A DNA stretch of 19,603 bases from Collinsella sp. (GTDB lineage: Bacteria; Actinomycetota; Coriobacteriia; Coriobacteriales; Coriobacteriaceae). Below are positions 1 through 7,734 of this stretch, piece after piece. The notes under the pieces are model-generated. The model was not told the origin of the DNA and ran no database searches. It saw only the letters and a list, made by a program, of their open reading frames with translations. Where the stretch lies: contig JAHYYK010000041.1 of NCBI GenBank assembly GCA_019425005.1, forward strand, positions 1 to 19,603, written 5' to 3'. Every line of letters starts with the position of its first letter. Positions within the stretch are counted from its first letter, which is position 1. Both the position numbers and the translations under genes were made by a program.

Positions 1-167
1 TCGACACCGCCGAGTTCGCGATCCCCGGCCTTGACGACGAGTTCCGCGTCATCGTGTCTCCGTGGATCCTCTCCTCGCTGATCACCGATCGCCTTGCCGC
101 TTACTACGAGACGGTCACCAAGCACAACCTCAACTACCGTCGTTACTATCACCAGTTCGACTACTAA
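1..167 (+). CDS. C-terminal end of a probable SIS-domain sugar-phosphate isomerase/deglycase (5' truncated)
   Basis: The window opens inside a gene. The frame whose first full codon begins at base 3 is open to a TAA at 165-167 and gives 54 residues ending in RRYYHQFDY. The aromatic and basic tail resembles the C-termini of SIS-domain enzymes of the FrlB (fructoselysine-6-phosphate deglycase) or AgaS kind, as I recall them; no catalytic motif lies in this fragment. The next gene, 73 bases downstream on the same strand, looks like FrlC, which fits an frlB-frlC arrangement. The assignment leans heavily on that neighbour. Another sugar isomerase with a similar tail is possible. Confidence 0.45.
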   Translation, partial: DTAEFAIPGLDDEFRVIVSPWILSSLITDRLAAYYETVTKHNLNYRRYYHQFDY

Positions 168-240
168 GAGCAAATAACGTTTGTGTAATTGGGCCTCGCT
201 CCTATATGGAACGGGGCCTCGCTTGGGTTGGAGAGTAATT

Positions 241-1077
241 ATGAGCTATCCCCAGCTTGCCGTCATGAATATCAGCCATCGTTACTTTGACCTGGAGGAA
301 TTCTTTTCTTCGGCAGCGGCCTCGGGCTACACGTGTTGCGAGCTTTGGACCGGGGCAATGCACCTGTATGTCGATTGCCATGGATACGATTCGCTCGAGC
401 AGGTGCGGGGGCTGTCACAGCGGTATGGGGTTCGGATTGTGGGGCTTTGTCCCGAACAGAACAACCCCAAGCCGTGGAATATCGCGGCGCGCGGGAATGA
501 GGCGCGTGCCCGCACGCTCGCGTACTTTAAGAACGTTGTGGATATCGCGGCGGAACTTGGAGCTGAGCAGGTCATGGTCTCGAGCGGCTGGGCATTTTTG
601 AACGAGCCGATCGAGGACGCGTGGGGTCGCAGCGCCTCGATGCTGCTTGCAATTGCCAAGCATGCGGGAGAACGCGGCGTGCGACTGGTGCTCGAAGCCC
701 TACAGCCGGTTGAGTCGATGATCGTGAACTCGGCGGCCGATACGAAGCACATGATCGAGGCAGTTGATCATCCGGCACTTAAGGCGTGTCTGGATATGGG
801 CGCCATGGCGGTGGCGGGGGATACCATCGACGATTACTTCGATCTGCTTGGCGATGATGTCGCCCACGTGCATTTTGTCGATGTTGCGGCAGATGGCACG
901 ACGCATCTTGCCTGGGGTGACGGCGACCGCGATATGCGCGCTGACCTGGATAGGCTGGTGGCGCGCGGCTATCGCGGAGTTGTTTCGGCCGAGACCTATG
1001 ACGGACGCTATTTTGCCGACCCCGCAGCTGCCGATGCGCAGGTAATGGCAGAGTATCATCGTGCGATTGGCGCCTAG
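241..1077 (+). CDS. sugar phosphate isomerase/epimerase, FrlC-like TIM barrel
   Basis: A 278-residue protein of the xylose-isomerase-like TIM-barrel family (AP endonuclease 2 fold). From memory it aligns with E. coli FrlC (fructoselysine 3-epimerase) along its length: GLCPEQNNPKPWN (residues 68-80) matches the FrlC YTPETNGYPYN region, and EALQPVES (152-159) matches EPLTPYES. The expected metal ligands are present: Glu152, Asp185, His211 and Glu251. The start at 241 follows GGAGAG at 230-235; an in-frame upstream start at 181 would add 20 residues of poor quality. The gap before it holds a 10-bp direct repeat (191-200 and 214-223). Probable role is epimerisation of a sugar or Amadori compound before the partner upstream enzyme acts. 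The exact substrate cannot be read from sequence. Confidence 0.75.
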   Translation: MSYPQLAVMNISHRYFDLEEFFSSAAASGYTCCELWTGAMHLYVDCHGYDSLEQVRGLSQRYGVRIVGLCPEQNNPKPWNIAARGNEARARTLAYFKNVVDIAAELGAEQVMVSSGWAFLNEPIEDAWGRSASMLLAIAKHAGERGVRLVLEALQPVESMIVNSAADTKHMIEAVDHPALKACLDMGAMAVAGDTIDDYFDLLGDDVAHVHFVDVAADGTTHLAWGDGDRDMRADLDRLVARGYRGVVSAETYDGRYFADPAAADAQVMAEYHRAIGA

Positions 1078-1181
1078 GTGGGGTTGGGCTGCGGCAATCC
1101 GCTCCAATGTTTCCAAATGAATACGGTGTGAGCGGCTGCGACGGATTTTCCCCGCAAGCACTCTAGTATGCTAAAGTATCC

Positions 1182-1211
1182 AGAAGACCGGCGGAGCTAT
1201 GCCGGTCTTCT
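1182..1211 (+). promoter_or_regulatory. perfect 11-bp hairpin in the leader of the histidine operon
   Basis: AGAAGACCGGC at 1182-1192 is exactly complementary to 1201-1211, with an 8-base loop GGAGCTAT. It lies 36 bases before the hisZG start. No T-run follows on either strand, so it is a poor intrinsic terminator. It could end the upstream transcript weakly, protect the his mRNA 5' end, or act in control. No run of histidine codons and no T-box elements are visible nearby. Confidence 0.5.
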
Positions 1212-1247
1212 GCTCTATATGAAACACAGCATGAGGAGGCTCACCAG

Positions 1248-2963
1248 ATGACGGCCACACCGTGGGGATTCCGGGACATATTGCCCGAGGAGGCTCAGGC
1301 GCGCGAGGAGATTGCGCTGACGGTGAAGGGCTGCTTCAGGGAGCATCATTACCTGCCGGTCGAGACGCCGCTGCTCGAGGACAAGGGTTCGCTCGAGGAA
1401 GGCGGGCGCATTGCAGACACGCCGTTTAAGCTCTTTGACGACGATGGTCGTCTGCTGGTGGTTCGTCCTGATAACACACTGCCGATCGTGCGTCTGGTTT
1501 CGACCCGCATGCGCGCGGCCGACTTGCCCTTGCGCCTGCGCTACGAGGCGCCGGTGGTTCGCGAGTGCCAGCGCAACGCCGGTGGCTCGCGCCAGTTTAC
1601 ACAGCTGGGCTTTGAGCTTATCGGTGCGGGTGATACCGCGGGCGATGTCGAGATTGTCTCGCTGGTCGCCGAGGCCGTGCGTGAGCTGGCACTTCCCGAT
1701 GCGCGCATCATCGCAGGCAGCGTGCGTCCTTTTAAGGAATTGCTCGCGGTATGCGAGGATCGTGAGCTGGCTGCCGAGGCCCTGCGCTGCGTGCACGCCA
1801 ACGACTTTGTGGGCCTCGATGCCCGCGTGGCGGCAAGCGCCGAGTCCGATGCCGTCAAGGCCGCCATTAGCGAGTTGCCGCGTCTGCACGGCGGTGCCGA
1901 GGTACTCGACCGCGTGGACGCGCTGCTGGAGGCCGCCGGTATCGTCGCGCCGCTGACGCGCGAGCTGCGTGCCCTGGTCGAGGGCCTGGCACCCGAGGAC
2001 GCCCAGGTGCTGTCGTTCGACTTCTCTATCATGAACTCTTTCGATTACTACACGGGCCTGGTCTTTAAGGCCTATGCCGGCGGCTTGCCCGATCCGGTCG
2101 GTTCGGGCGGACGCTATGACTCCATCTTTACCGGCGCATTTGGCGCCGGTATCGAGGTGCCGGCGGCGGGCTTCGCCTTTTCGCTCGAGCGCCTGGAAGC
2201 CGCGCGCACCTCGGCCGAGGACGCCGCCCCCGATGGCGACCATGCTGCGGGCCGTGGCGCCGAGGACCCGCTGCGTATCGCCGTGCCCAAGGGCTCGCTT
2301 AAGGCCGACACGCTCGACGTGCTCGAGGCCGCGGGTCTGGACGTCTCTGAGCTGCGCGATCCCGGCCGTCACCTGATCGTGCGCGGCCGCGATACGCGTG
2401 CCGGAGAGGGCGCGGTCGGCGATATTGAGTTTGTCATCGTGCGCCCCAGCGACGCGCCGGCCTTTGTGGGGTGCGGCGGCGCCGACTGCGGCATCTGCGG
2501 CTGGGACTCGCTCATCGAGGCCGACCTCAACTTGCTGCAGCTGGTCGATCTGGGCTATGGCCTGTGCACCTTTATTGAGGCGGAGCCCGCATGGCGCGCC
2601 GGCCAGGCCGAGCGCAACTATGCCCGCCGCGGGTCGCTTCGTGTGGCCACCAAGTACCCGCGCATCGCGAGCGCCTGGTATGCCGAGCGTGGCGTGAATG
2701 CCGACATCGTTTCGCTGCACGGCAATATTGAGCTGGGACCCATCGTCGGCATGACCGATCGCATCGTGGACATTACCGCCACGGGTGCCACGCTGCGCGA
2801 CAACGACTTGGTCATCACCGGCCGCATCATGGACTGCACGGCCCGCTTCTTTGTCAATCCGGGTGCCGCGCGCCTGGATCCGCGCGTACGCAATCTGGCA
2901 GATCGCCTGGCCGCGGCCGTTAAGGACAAGCATTTTGAGCCCGTCGCGGGCTCGGCACAATAG
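1248..2963 (+). CDS. hisZG: HisZ-HisG fusion: ATP phosphoribosyltransferase, regulatory plus catalytic domains
   Basis: One uninterrupted 571-residue frame joins two proteins that are usually separate. Residues 1-318 are HisZ, the HisRS-like regulatory subunit: GFRDILPEEA near the N-terminus, a motif-2-like stretch at 98-125 (RYEAPVVRECQR), and FDYYTGLVFKAY at 265-276. A polar linker (about 319-341) follows. Residues 342-571 are short-form HisG: RIAVPKGSL (343-351), VRPSDAPAFV (398-407), GGADCGICGWD (410-420), LHGNIELGPIVGMTD (490-504) and the PRPP loop DITATGATLRDND (508-520). The C-terminal regulatory domain of long HisG is absent, as expected of the HisZ-dependent form. It catalyses the first step of histidine synthesis, ATP plus PRPP to phosphoribosyl-ATP, with histidine feedback probably sensed by the HisZ half. 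The start is set by GAGGAGG at 1233-1239. Confidence 0.93.
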   Translation: MTATPWGFRDILPEEAQAREEIALTVKGCFREHHYLPVETPLLEDKGSLEEGGRIADTPFKLFDDDGRLLVVRPDNTLPIVRLVSTRMRAADLPLRLRYEAPVVRECQRNAGGSRQFTQLGFELIGAGDTAGDVEIVSLVAEAVRELALPDARIIAGSVRPFKELLAVCEDRELAAEALRCVHANDFVGLDARVAASAESDAVKAAISELPRLHGGAEVLDRVDALLEAAGIVAPLTRELRALVEGLAPEDAQVLSFDFSIMNSFDYYTGLVFKAYAGGLPDPVGSGGRYDSIFTGAFGAGIEVPAAGFAFSLERLEAARTSAEDAAPDGDHAAGRGAEDPLRIAVPKGSLKADTLDVLEAAGLDVSELRDPGRHLIVRGRDTRAGEGAVGDIEFVIVRPSDAPAFVGCGGADCGICGWDSLIEADLNLLQLVDLGYGLCTFIEAEPAWRAGQAERNYARRGSLRVATKYPRIASAWYAERGVNADIVSLHGNIELGPIVGMTDRIVDITATGATLRDNDLVITGRIMDCTARFFVNPGAARLDPRVRNLADRLAAAVKDKHFEPVAGSAQ

Positions 2964-3068
2964 CGCGAGCGCGCACGGGCGCCCCAACGTACGGGCTGCG
3001 GGTCGATTGGCGCCGCCGCCCGGCCTCTCGTTTTTCGAACACAACCTCGACCGATAGGGGATACCGAT

Positions 3069-4505
3069 ATGAAGACCATCAAGCTTGCTCCCGGTGAGCG
3101 CCTCGTCACCAACCAGCTCAACCGCAAGGGTGTGCTGCCGCAAAACATCGTCGACGCCGTCCGCGATATCGTGGCCAACGTGCGCGCCAACGGCGATGCC
3201 GCGGTGCGCGATTACTGCCAGCGTTTTGACGGTGTCGAGCTGCAGAGCTTCCGTCTGCCGCAGGAGCAGATCGATGCCGCGCTCGAAGGCCTCGACCCGG
3301 CTTTTGTCGCCGCGCTCGAGAAAGCCGCGCGTCAGATTCGCGAGTTCCACCAGCGCGAGGTCGAGCAGAGCTGGTTTACCACGCGCCCGGACGGCACGAT
3401 GCTCGGCGTTAAGGTGACCCCGCTCGCGGCGGCTGGCATCTACGTGCCGGGCGGTCGCGCGCAGTATCCCTCCACCGTGCTCATGAATGCCATTCCCGCC
3501 AAGGTCGCCGGCGTCAAGCGCGTGGTCATGGTGACCCCGCCGCAAAAGGACGGCCTTATCAGCCCCTACACGCTCGCCGCGGCAAAGCTCGGCGGCGTGG
3601 ACGAGATCTATATGGTGGGCGGCGCCCAGGCCGTGGCCGCGCTGGCGTACGGCACCGAGACCATTCCGCGCGTCGACAAAATTACCGGCCCAGGCAACGC
3701 CTTTGTTGCCGCCGCCAAGCAGATTGTCTCGGGCGACGTCGGAATCGACATGGTCGCCGGTCCCTCCGAGGTCTGCGTGTTGGCCGATGCTACGGCCAAG
3801 CCTATGGTGGTCGCGGCCGACTTGATGGCGCAGGCCGAGCACGATCCGCTGGCTGCCTGCTACTTGGTGACCTGCGACGAGCAGTTTGCGCGCGAGGTCG
3901 AGGCGGGTATCGACATTCTGGTGGCGCAGTCCCCGCGCGCCGAGATCACGCGTGCCTCGCTCGATAACGAGGGCACCATCGTGGTTGCCGCCGACATGGC
4001 TGCCGCCGTCGAGGCTGTGAACACCGTGGCACCCGAACACCTTGAGCTGCACTGCAAGGACGCGATGGGCCTGCTCGGCGGCATTCGCAACGCCGGCGCC
4101 ATCTTTGTGGGCGCTTGGAGTTCCGAGCCGCTCGGCGATTACGTCGCCGGCCCCAACCACACGCTGCCGACCGGCGGTACGGCCATGTTCTCCAACCCGC
4201 TTTCGGTCGAAGAGTTCGTTAAGCGCTCGAGCGTCATTTGCTATACGCCCGAGGGCCTGCTCTCTGACGCTCCCGCTACGCAGCGCCTGGCCGAGGCCGA
4301 GGGCCTGTGGGCACACGCTCTTTCGGCCGCACTGCGCCGCCGCGTGTTGGAGCAGGGCGAGGATGCCGTGAGTGCCGAGTCGCTGGCCGCGGCCGACCTG
4401 ACCAAGGTCGCCTGGCCGGGCGATGCGACCGCGACGGTCGCCGAGGGCGTGGACCTGGCGGCGGCTGCGGGCGAGGATGGCGCCCCGACCGGCAAGGAGG
4501 CCTAA
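3069..4505 (+). CDS. hisD: histidinol dehydrogenase
   Basis: A 478-residue zinc- and NAD-dependent enzyme that carries out the last two oxidations, L-histidinol to L-histidine. Diagnostic segments are GIYVPGGRAQYPS (123-135), KITGPGN (204-210) and DMVAGPSE (227-234). Probable zinc ligands are Gln255, His258, Asp357 and His416, and the catalytic pair Glu323-His324 lies in APEHLEL. An alanine-rich tail after about residue 430 makes the protein some 40 residues longer than the E. coli enzyme. A 105-base gap separates it from hisZG. AGGGG lies about 10 bases before the ATG. Its own 3' end carries the ribosome binding site of hisC. Confidence 0.97.
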   Translation: MKTIKLAPGERLVTNQLNRKGVLPQNIVDAVRDIVANVRANGDAAVRDYCQRFDGVELQSFRLPQEQIDAALEGLDPAFVAALEKAARQIREFHQREVEQSWFTTRPDGTMLGVKVTPLAAAGIYVPGGRAQYPSTVLMNAIPAKVAGVKRVVMVTPPQKDGLISPYTLAAAKLGGVDEIYMVGGAQAVAALAYGTETIPRVDKITGPGNAFVAAAKQIVSGDVGIDMVAGPSEVCVLADATAKPMVVAADLMAQAEHDPLAACYLVTCDEQFAREVEAGIDILVAQSPRAEITRASLDNEGTIVVAADMAAAVEAVNTVAPEHLELHCKDAMGLLGGIRNAGAIFVGAWSSEPLGDYVAGPNHTLPTGGTAMFSNPLSVEEFVKRSSVICYTPEGLLSDAPATQRLAEAEGLWAHALSAALRRRVLEQGEDAVSAESLAAADLTKVAWPGDATATVAEGVDLAAAAGEDGAPTGKEA

Positions 4506-4506
4506 T

Positions 4507-5622
4507 ATGGCCGAGCTGACGCCTCGCATGAAGGAGCTTGTCCAGCCCTATCTGGCCGGTATTGAGCCCTACGATCCCAACTTTACGCCCACGCGCATCA
4601 ACCTTTCGGCCAACGAGAACACCTATCCCGTGCCGGCCGGCGTGCGCGAGGCGGTCGACGCCACCCTGGCTGCCACGCCGCTCAACCGCTATCCCGATCC
4701 CATGTCCAACGACCTGCGCGACGAGCTAGCCGCCTGGCATGGCGTGACGCGCGAGAATATCTGCGTGGGCAACGGTGGCGACGAACTGCTCTATAACTAC
4801 CTGCTGGCGTTTGGCGGCGCGGGGCGGACCCTGCTCAACTGCCCGCCGTGCTTTAGCGAGTATGCGTTCTTTGCATCACTCTGTCAGACCGAGGTGCGCG
4901 ACGTGTGGCGCGACCCCGCGACCTTTGAGCTCGACCAGGCAGCTGTGCTCGCGGCGGCGCCCGAGTGCAACCTGGCCATCGTGACCTCGCCCAACAATCC
5001 CACAGGTGATGTGGCTCCGCTCGACTTTGTCACGGCGCTGTGCGATGCGTGCCCCGGCATGGTGATGGTCGACGAGGCCTACGTTGAGTTTGCCGACGAT
5101 TCGTTTGGCGCGGCCACCACGGCACAGGGACTTATCGCCGAGCATCCCAACCTGGTGATTCTGCATACGCTGTCCAAGGCGTTTGGCGCCGCCGGCACGC
5201 GTCTGGGCTATGTGATCGCGGCGTCCGAGGTCATCGACGTGTTCGCGGCGATTCGCCAGATCTACTCGGTCAACGTGCTGAGCCAGGCCGCAGCGCTTGC
5301 CTGCGTGCGTGCCCGCGATGCATACGCGACCGTGGTGGCGCAGGTTGCATCCGAGCGCGAGCGCGAGCTGTGCGCCCTACGCGCAATGGCTGCCGAGGGC
5401 CTGCCCGTGGAGGTATGGCCGAGCGCGGCGAATTTTGTGCTCGCGCGCACGCCGCATGCCACGCGCGTGCGCGAGCGTCTGCGCGACGAGTATTCAATTT
5501 TGGTGCGCGACTTTAGCTACGCGCCGGGGCTCGCGGACTGTCTGCGCATTACCGTGGGTACCCCGCAGGAAAACGACGAGGTGCTGGCCGCGTTTGCCGC
5601 GCTGGTGAAGGAGGAGATGTAG
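4507..5622 (+). CDS. hisC: histidinol-phosphate aminotransferase
   Basis: A 371-residue fold-type I PLP enzyme that converts imidazole-acetol phosphate to histidinol phosphate using glutamate. Visible features are LSANENTYPVP (33-43), SPNNPTG (161-167), Asp189 in MVDEAYVEF, the PLP lysine Lys224 in HTLSKAFGAAGTRLGY, Arg232 and the substrate carboxylate Arg347 in CLRITVG. The ATG lies one base after the hisD stop, with AAGGAGG (4494-4500) inside hisD, so the genes are probably translationally coupled. The frame stays open further upstream into hisD, but that stretch has no family similarity. Confidence 0.96.
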   Translation: MAELTPRMKELVQPYLAGIEPYDPNFTPTRINLSANENTYPVPAGVREAVDATLAATPLNRYPDPMSNDLRDELAAWHGVTRENICVGNGGDELLYNYLLAFGGAGRTLLNCPPCFSEYAFFASLCQTEVRDVWRDPATFELDQAAVLAAAPECNLAIVTSPNNPTGDVAPLDFVTALCDACPGMVMVDEAYVEFADDSFGAATTAQGLIAEHPNLVILHTLSKAFGAAGTRLGYVIAASEVIDVFAAIRQIYSVNVLSQAAALACVRARDAYATVVAQVASERERELCALRAMAAEGLPVEVWPSAANFVLARTPHATRVRERLRDEYSILVRDFSYAPGLADCLRITVGTPQENDEVLAAFAALVKEEM

Positions 5623-6210
5623 ATGGACCGCTATGCCGAGGTAACCCGCAAAACGGGCGAGACCGACATTGTCGTAAAGCTCGACCTGGACGGATCCGGC
5701 GTGTGCGATATCTCGACCGGCGTGCCGTTTTTCGACCACATGCTCAACGCTTTTGGCCGCCATGGTCTGTTCGATCTGACGGTGCACGCGGTGGGCGACG
5801 TCGAGGTCGATGCGCACCACACCGTCGAGGACACGGGTATTGTGCTGGGCGAGGCGTTTTGTCAGGCGCTGGGCGACAAGGCGGGCATTACGCGCTTTGC
5901 CGACGCGGCGATCGCCATGGACGAGACGCTTGTGATGGCTGCTGTTGATATTTCGGGCCGCGGGCAGGCCTACTGCGAGCTGCCCGTGCCCACCGAGCGC
6001 GTGGGCGGCTTTGATACCGAGCTGGCCGTCGAGTTCTTCTACGCCTTTGCGCGCGACGCCAAGCTCACGCTGCATGTGCGCGAGCTGGCGGGCGGTAACT
6101 CGCATCACATTATCGAGGCCGCCTTTAAGGCCGTGGGCCGCACGATGCGCCACGCCTGCGAGCTCGATCCCCGCGTGCAGGGCATCCCCAGCACCAAGGG
6201 CTCGCTGTAA
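5623..6210 (+). CDS. hisB: imidazoleglycerol-phosphate dehydratase (monofunctional)
   Basis: A 195-residue Mn-dependent dehydratase that converts imidazoleglycerol phosphate to imidazole-acetol phosphate. Metal-binding segments are FFDHML (His39), DAHHTVED (His65, His66, Glu69) and GGNSHHIIEA (His161, His162, Glu165). The length matches the single-domain enzyme. There is no N-terminal phosphatase domain as in enterobacterial HisB, so a separate histidinol phosphatase is needed; a candidate lies at 9513-10424. The ATG directly abuts the hisC stop, and the ribosome binding site AAGGAGGAG (5608-5616) is inside hisC. Confidence 0.97.
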   Translation: MDRYAEVTRKTGETDIVVKLDLDGSGVCDISTGVPFFDHMLNAFGRHGLFDLTVHAVGDVEVDAHHTVEDTGIVLGEAFCQALGDKAGITRFADAAIAMDETLVMAAVDISGRGQAYCELPVPTERVGGFDTELAVEFFYAFARDAKLTLHVRELAGGNSHHIIEAAFKAVGRTMRHACELDPRVQGIPSTKGSL

Positions 6211-6260
6211 CCGCTACAAAGGTAAAACCACTACGAAGGTGCCTGTCCCCTTTGTGGCGG
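6211..6260. repeat. REP-like palindromic element carrying a CCTGTCCCC motif
   Basis: CCGCTACAAAGG at 6211-6222 pairs with CCTTTGTGGCGG at 6249-6260, with one G-U. Between the arms lie a second partial copy (ACTACGAAGG) and GTGCCTGTCCCC at 6240-6250. It starts directly after the hisB stop and is the main gap inside the his operon. The GGGGACAGG motif (reverse strand) recurs in the element at 9361-9426. Such motifs are typical of dispersed REP-type repeats; that this is one is inference. Confidence 0.6.
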
Positions 6261-6289
6261 TTTTGGACAAGACGAGGAGGAGGGGTCGC

Positions 6290-6991
6290 GTGGGCGAACC
6301 GAAGATCGTGGTGGTCGACTACCACAAGGGCAACTTGTCGAGCGTCGTGCGCGGGCTTGCGCGCGCCGGTGCCGCCGCCTGTACGTCGGATGATCCGGAG
6401 CAGATCCGCGACGCCGACGGCCTGGTCATCCCGGGCGTGGGCGCGTTCTATGACGCGATCGCCTTTATGCGCCAGAGCGGTGAGGAGGCGGCTGTGCTCG
6501 ACGCCGTTGCCGCCGGAACTCCGCTGCTCGGCATCTGCCTGGGCCTTCAGCTATTTTTTGAGCGCGGCAACGAGGGCGTGCCTGCGGACGAGGGCGCGAT
6601 TGCCGGCGGTAACGCCCCCGAGCAGGCTGGCAGTCCCTGGGTCGATGGGCTGGGCATTATGCGCGGCTCGTGCACGCGCTTGGAGTCGAGTCGCCTTAAG
6701 GTGCCGCACGTGGGCTGGGACCAGGTGCACATGACGCCCGCCGGTGCGGCCGATCCACTGCTTGCCGGTTTTGCCGAGGGTGCCAACATGTATTTCACCC
6801 ACAGCTATGCGGTGGCCGACGATGCCGATGCCGCCGATGTGCTGGCGCGCACGCACTATACGCGGAGTTTCCCGTGCATCGTGCGCCACGGCAACGTGTG
6901 GGGCTGCCAGTTCCATCCCGAGAAATCCTCCGCGCTGGGTCAGCGCATCCTTAAGAATTTCGTCAGCATCGTCGAGGAGGTCGGCCGATGA
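6290..6991 (+). CDS. hisH: imidazole glycerol phosphate synthase, glutamine amidotransferase subunit
   Basis: A 233-residue class I glutaminase that feeds ammonia to HisF. The triad is Cys83 (GICLGLQLFF), His209 and Glu211 (FHPEKSS); VPHVGWD (138-144) and FTHSYAV (169-175) are also typical. Residues about 94-117 are an acidic, glycine-rich insertion compared with compact HisH proteins. The start is a GTG at 6290, chosen because GAGGAGGAGGGG (6273-6284) lies just upstream and the family N-terminus KIVVVDYHKGNL follows at once. The stop overlaps the hisA start by four bases (ATGA). Confidence 0.95.
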   Translation: MGEPKIVVVDYHKGNLSSVVRGLARAGAAACTSDDPEQIRDADGLVIPGVGAFYDAIAFMRQSGEEAAVLDAVAAGTPLLGICLGLQLFFERGNEGVPADEGAIAGGNAPEQAGSPWVDGLGIMRGSCTRLESSRLKVPHVGWDQVHMTPAGAADPLLAGFAEGANMYFTHSYAVADDADAADVLARTHYTRSFPCIVRHGNVWGCQFHPEKSSALGQRILKNFVSIVEEVGR

Positions 6992-7731
6992 TTCTGTTTC
7001 CCGCAATCGATTTGATCGGCGGCAAGGTCGTGCGCTTGGAGCGCGGCGACCGGAGCCGCTGCAAGGTATATTCCGACGACCCCGTGGCCGTCGCCCGCTC
7101 CTTTGCCGAGCAGGGCGCAAGCTGGGTGCATGTCGTCGACCTGTCCGCTGCCTTTGGCGAGGACGAGGACGCGTGCGCTGCCAACTCGGCAGCGATCGAG
7201 GCCATCTGCGGCGTCGATGGTCTGTCCGTGGATGTGGGCGGCGGCGTTCGCTCGCTCGCGCGCATCGACGAGCTGGCCGGCTATGGCGCTCGCCGCATTG
7301 CACTGGGTACCGCGCTGGTGACCGAGCCGGGTTTTGCCGAGGTGGCAGCCCAAGGCTTTGGTGGGCTACTGGTGGCAGACATCGCCGCGCGCGACGGCCA
7401 GGTCAAGGTGAACGGCTGGCGCGACGGCGCGGGTATGGCGCTCGACGATGCCGTGGCGCAGCTTTCCGAGCTGGGCTTTAAGCACCTGGTCTATACCGAT
7501 ATCGCGCGCGACGGCATGCAGACGGGCATCGATGTGGCGGCGTATCGCCATGTTGCCAAGGTCGCGGGCTTTCCTGTCGTGGCTTCGGGCGGCATCTCTA
7601 CGCTCGACGACATTCGCGCGCTGGCTGCGGTGGGTGAGGATGCTATTGAGGGCGCCATTACCGGCCGTGCGCTCTACGAAGGCAACTTTACGCTGGCCCA
7701 GGTGCTGGCCGCCGCCCGAGGGGAGGAGTAG
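6988..7731 (+). CDS. hisA: ProFAR isomerase (phosphoribosylformimino-AICAR-phosphate isomerase)
   Basis: A 247-residue (beta/alpha)8 barrel that catalyses the Amadori rearrangement of ProFAR to PRFAR. Asp8 in FPAIDLIGGKVVRL and Asp131 in VADIAARDG are the expected acid-base pair. The phosphate-binding loops VDVGGGVRS (81-89), VASGGIS (198-204) and YTDIARDGMQTG (169-180) are intact. Actinobacterial HisA proteins are sometimes bifunctional PriA (also doing the TrpF reaction); sequence reading alone does not settle which applies here. Its ATG overlaps the hisH stop. Confidence 0.95.
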   Translation: MILFPAIDLIGGKVVRLERGDRSRCKVYSDDPVAVARSFAEQGASWVHVVDLSAAFGEDEDACAANSAAIEAICGVDGLSVDVGGGVRSLARIDELAGYGARRIALGTALVTEPGFAEVAAQGFGGLLVADIAARDGQVKVNGWRDGAGMALDDAVAQLSELGFKHLVYTDIARDGMQTGIDVAAYRHVAKVAGFPVVASGGISTLDDIRALAAVGEDAIEGAITGRALYEGNFTLAQVLAAARGEE

Positions 7732-7734
7732 CCC

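Noticed and set aside
1168..1251. A histidine leader peptide for attenuation
   Set aside because: The 27-codon frame has one His codon, no ribosome binding site and no terminator/antiterminator pair.
1215..4529. A 1104-codon open frame on the minus strand opposite hisZG and hisD
   Set aside because: It is antisense to two clearly real genes. In high-GC DNA with strong third-position bias one antisense frame often lacks stops. The translation has low-complexity His/Arg/Gly/Asp composition and no domain.
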